From the NCBI GenBank assembly GCA_964529415.1, contig CAZGWD010000002.1, positions 62,001 to 126,000 on the forward strand: 64,000 bases of DNA, read 5' to 3'. The translations under genes and the position numbers were made by a program. Origin of the DNA: CAYMPH01 sp964529415 (GTDB taxonomy: Bacteria > Spirochaetota > UBA4802 > UBA5550). Shown one piece after another: positions 61,847 through 64,000 of the stretch. Each line of letters begins with the position of its first letter. Positions within the stretch are counted from its first letter, which is position 1. Below the pieces are notes generated by a model. That model had not been told where the DNA came from. It was given only the letters and a program-made list of their open reading frames with translations, and made no database searches.

Positions 61847-62573
61847 TCTTCATCTCATTAAAAAATTCTTCCGCAATAATTAAATCATCTTTAGTATTTA
61901 TATTTGTGTATCTATCGCAGATATTGAATATTTTAACTTCTTTACCATCATCTATTGCGCACTGAATCAGATCTGGCAGTTCCTTTTCTTTTCTTTCATG
62001 ATGAATAGGAGTAAATTCAATATAATTAAAAATCTCATTTTTAAAAATACAATCACCTGTACCCATAAAATTATTCAGCGGATTTCTCGGTTTTTCAACT
62101 AATCTCGATACCCGCCCGTCAGAATCTTTAATTAAAGTATAGGTCCGTTTAATAAGATTTCTATCATCAACATGAAGAATACCTAAATGTGCCAAACTGC
62201 CGGTTTTTTTAAAATCATCTAACATAAACTGATGACGTGGATTAATTAAAATTTCATCACCAAGCATCAGCATAAAATCATCACCATCAATAGTTTCACG
62301 GGCATATTCAAGAGCATCGACCAGGCCTCTCTGTTCCCACTGAATTACATATTTAATTCTTTTGCCGCGGTAACTGGTTCCAAAAGTATTTATTATGTCT
62401 TCAGCACGGTATCCAACAACAATAATTATTTCTTCAATTTCGGTATTTACAGCATTGTCAAGATTATATTCAATCACCTTTCTATCATTAATTTTTATCA
62501 TGCATTTATTAATATTTTCAGAAAGTTCATCAAGCCGCTTGCCGCGACCGCCTGCTAAAATTAATGCTTTCAT
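61836..62573 (-). CDS. Sugar-phosphate nucleotidyltransferase
   Basis: The 245-residue protein has the nucleotide-binding motif ILAGGRGKRLDELSENINKCMIKIN (LAGGxGxRL...K), MLMLGDEI with a metal-binding Asp, and LVEKPRNPLNNFMGTGD. It makes an NDP-sugar from a sugar-1-phosphate. Because the gene next to it resembles a CDP-tyvelose epimerase, CDP-glucose or a related CDP-sugar is one possible product, but GDP or UDP cannot be excluded. Overlap with the GT2 gene suggests coupling. Confidence 0.88.
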   Translation of the reverse strand: MKALILAGGRGKRLDELSENINKCMIKINDRKVIEYNLDNAVNTEIEEIIIVVGYRAEDIINTFGTSYRGKRIKYVIQWEQRGLVDALEYARETIDGDDFMLMLGDEILINPRHQFMLDDFKKTGSLAHLGILHVDDRNLIKRTYTLIKDSDGRVSRLVEKPRNPLNNFMGTGDCIFKNEIFNYIEFTPIHHERKEKELPDLIQCAIDDGKEVKIFNICDRYTNINTKDDLIIAEEFFNEMKNGK

Positions 62574-62578
62574 TTCTG

Positions 62579-63610
62579 CTAATTACCTTTAAATATATTT
62601 TTATTATCAGCAATCCAGGCAATAAGCTTTGATATGCCTTCTTTGGGCATAACCTTCGGCTCCCACTGAAGATATTTATTTGCTTTTGAGATATCGCATA
62701 TAAAATAACTCAGATCACCATGACGTTCAGCTTCAAATTTAAAATCAGGCTTCTCCCCTCTTATATCTTCAATTATATCAAAGCATTCCAAAAGAGATAT
62801 GGCAGTTTTATCTCCTCCTCCTATATTGTATATTCCAGCTTTTCTTGTTTTATAGAATGCATCAAAAGCTTCACACACATCAGTTGCATATATTATATCC
62901 CGCACCTGTTTTCCGGTCCCGTATATTGTCGACTGCCAGCCCATAACGCTTCTAATTGAAAAATTTGCCACCCAGCCATGATCTTCCCCGCCGAATTGTC
63001 TTGTCCCGTAAATTCCTGTCAGACGGAAACTTGCAGCTTCAAGTTTATAAGTATCAATATATGCCTTAATATATATATCACCTGCGGCCTTTGATGCATG
63101 AAGAGGTGTTAATGTTCCCTCAAGAGTCGGGTGCTTTTCATCAATTCCTGATGGATTTCGGATATATCGTTTATCACCTTCTTTTAGTGTATCATTTATT
63201 CCATTTCCATACACATGAACAGTTGCGCAGCAGGCAACAGGAATTTTAACATGTCGTGCGGCCTCAAGAACATTAAATGTTCCCATAACATTTGTCGTTA
63301 TATCCAGAACTGGATCTTCCCAGCTGATAGTCATAGCCGGCTGAGCTGCAGTATGGATTATATAATCGCATTTTCTTGCATATTCAAAAAGTTTTTCATA
63401 ATCGCGGACATCTGCTTTAACCAGTTCAACTCCAATGTTTTTAAGATAATCCCAGTTATAATCACGGGCAGCATCAGCTGCAAATCCAGTTCTTTTCAAT
63501 TCATGTTTTGTCATGTTATCATATGATATAACAGAATCACCTTTATTGATATAATACTCACAAACATGTGATCCCAAAAAACCGCATCCGCCTGTTACTA
63601 AAACCTTCAT
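62579..63610 (-). CDS. CDP-tyvelose-epimerase-like extended SDR, catalytic Tyr replaced
   Basis: The 343-residue protein starts VLVTGGCGFLGSH and has IIHTAAQPAMTISWEDP and RLTGIYGTRQFGGEDHGWVANF, as in RfbE-type CDP-tyvelose 2-epimerases. At the usual YxxxK site it reads LHASK (170-174), so Lys174 is kept but Tyr is Leu. The Ser/Thr motif reads ATVHVYG. It may use another residue, be a poor enzyme, or belong to a subfamily with a different mechanism. It starts behind GGAGGTGTAA and begins the leftward cluster as far as seen. Confidence 0.8.
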   Translation of the reverse strand: MKVLVTGGCGFLGSHVCEYYINKGDSVISYDNMTKHELKRTGFAADAARDYNWDYLKNIGVELVKADVRDYEKLFEYARKCDYIIHTAAQPAMTISWEDPVLDITTNVMGTFNVLEAARHVKIPVACCATVHVYGNGINDTLKEGDKRYIRNPSGIDEKHPTLEGTLTPLHASKAAGDIYIKAYIDTYKLEAASFRLTGIYGTRQFGGEDHGWVANFSIRSVMGWQSTIYGTGKQVRDIIYATDVCEAFDAFYKTRKAGIYNIGGGDKTAISLLECFDIIEDIRGEKPDFKFEAERHGDLSYFICDISKANKYLQWEPKVMPKEGISKLIAWIADNKNIFKGN

Positions 63611-63655
63611 TTACACCTCCAAAAAAAATATTAGCCGATAAAAAAAATGTCTCAT

Positions 63656-64000
63656 TCAGCTATTTTTTTCACTTGTAATAATTTTCATTAATTTATATTC
63701 ATGATCAATAATTATATAATGTCCCGATCTAATGTTTGCTGCTTTTTCAATCACATCAAGATCATTTATTGTTTTATATTTTTTATATTTAATTTTATAA
63801 TCTCCATCCATCTTGTAAATAAAGTTTATTATTGACTTATCACCTATATCATCCGGTTCTCTAAGGAAAAAGACATGGTAGTCAATATTTTCAGGATAAA
63901 TTATATAATATGTTTTCAAATTATCCGGTTTTATTTTTCGTGTTACAGTATTAAATGTCAAACTGAAATTATCTGACTTTTTCAAAAGAGAATTAAAATA
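63656..64000 (-). CDS. Unknown protein, N-terminus beyond window
   Basis: The reverse strand is open from the window edge to a stop at 63656, giving at least 114 residues. The 3' part is hydrophilic, with YYIIYPENIDYHVFFLREPDD and HYIIIDHEYKLMKIITSEKNS. No motif or membrane segment was recognised. It ends about 46 bases before the epimerase start, so it is probably the preceding gene of the same transcript. Confidence 0.6.
   Translation of the reverse strand, partial: YFNSLLKKSDNFSLTFNTVTRKIKPDNLKTYYIIYPENIDYHVFFLREPDDIGDKSIINFIYKMDGDYKIKYKKYKTINDLDVIEKAANIRSGHYIIIDHEYKLMKIITSEKNS

Noticed and set aside
1..64000. CRISPR arrays, rRNA genes, prophage or IS elements
   Set aside because: No regularly spaced direct repeats, rRNA-like sequence, integrase or transposase frame was seen.

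Overview
The window is an AT-rich stretch of a diderm (Gram-negative-type) bacterial chromosome. Evidence for an outer membrane is the set of signal-peptide beta-barrel-type proteins, two lipoproteins with lipoboxes, and a large LPS/capsule-type sugar cluster. MurE carries a DNPR motif, which points to meso-diaminopimelate peptidoglycan. Phylum cannot be fixed from this sequence; a spirochaete-like or deltaproteobacteria-like lineage is compatible. No phage, IS transposase, rRNA or CRISPR array was found.

Layout. 1-8.1 kb: a truncated repeat lipoprotein, a barrel-type outer-membrane protein, an HPP membrane protein, a Cache-domain sensor, a translationally coupled radical SAM/PLP-enzyme pair, a small membrane protein and a MASE1-PAS histidine kinase. 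8.4-22.85 kb: a complete leftward dcw (division and cell wall) operon in the order mraZ-rsmH-ftsL-murE-murF-mraY-murD-ftsW-murG-murC-ftsQ-ftsA-ftsZ. It has tandem MraZ-type operator boxes in front and an intrinsic terminator behind. ftsI, murB and ddl are absent from their usual slots, and ftsL seems to lack a canonical start codon at its best ribosome-binding site. 22.9-32.2 kb: a tRNA-Gly, a STAS protein, two very small genes, an alpha/beta hydrolase, a propeller lipoprotein, an M23 peptidase, two large outer-membrane proteins resembling the Wzi family, and a small DUF6883/DUF4926-like gene pair.

32.4-63.6 kb is one co-directional (leftward) surface-polysaccharide cluster of 27 genes. It holds nucleotide-sugar enzymes (nucleotidyltransferase, CDP-tyvelose-epimerase-like SDR, RmlC-like epimerase, ketoreductase, WecB epimerase, a long-chain 4,6-dehydratase, two DegT aminotransferases, a split transketolase). 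It also holds sugar C-, O- and other methyltransferases, glycosyltransferases (including a GT-A/GT-B fusion and a GT-C membrane enzyme), an initiating sugar-phosphate transferase, a small flippase-like protein, and an O-acylation group (AlgI-like, AlgX-like, two tandem acyltransferase-3 copies). No Wzx, Wzy or ABC exporter is visible, so export and polymerisation genes probably lie outside.

Two families of intergenic inverted-repeat elements punctuate the window: GC-rich bracketed elements near 11.7, 39.3 and 42.4 kb, and GGAGAT-rich palindromes near 27.0, 32.3 and 35.7 kb. The most interesting points are the ftsL start, the missing ftsI, the radical SAM/PLP pair, the DUF6883/DUF4926-like pair, the transketolase inside the sugar cluster, the acyltransferase duplication that carries a scar of its neighbour, and the repeat elements.
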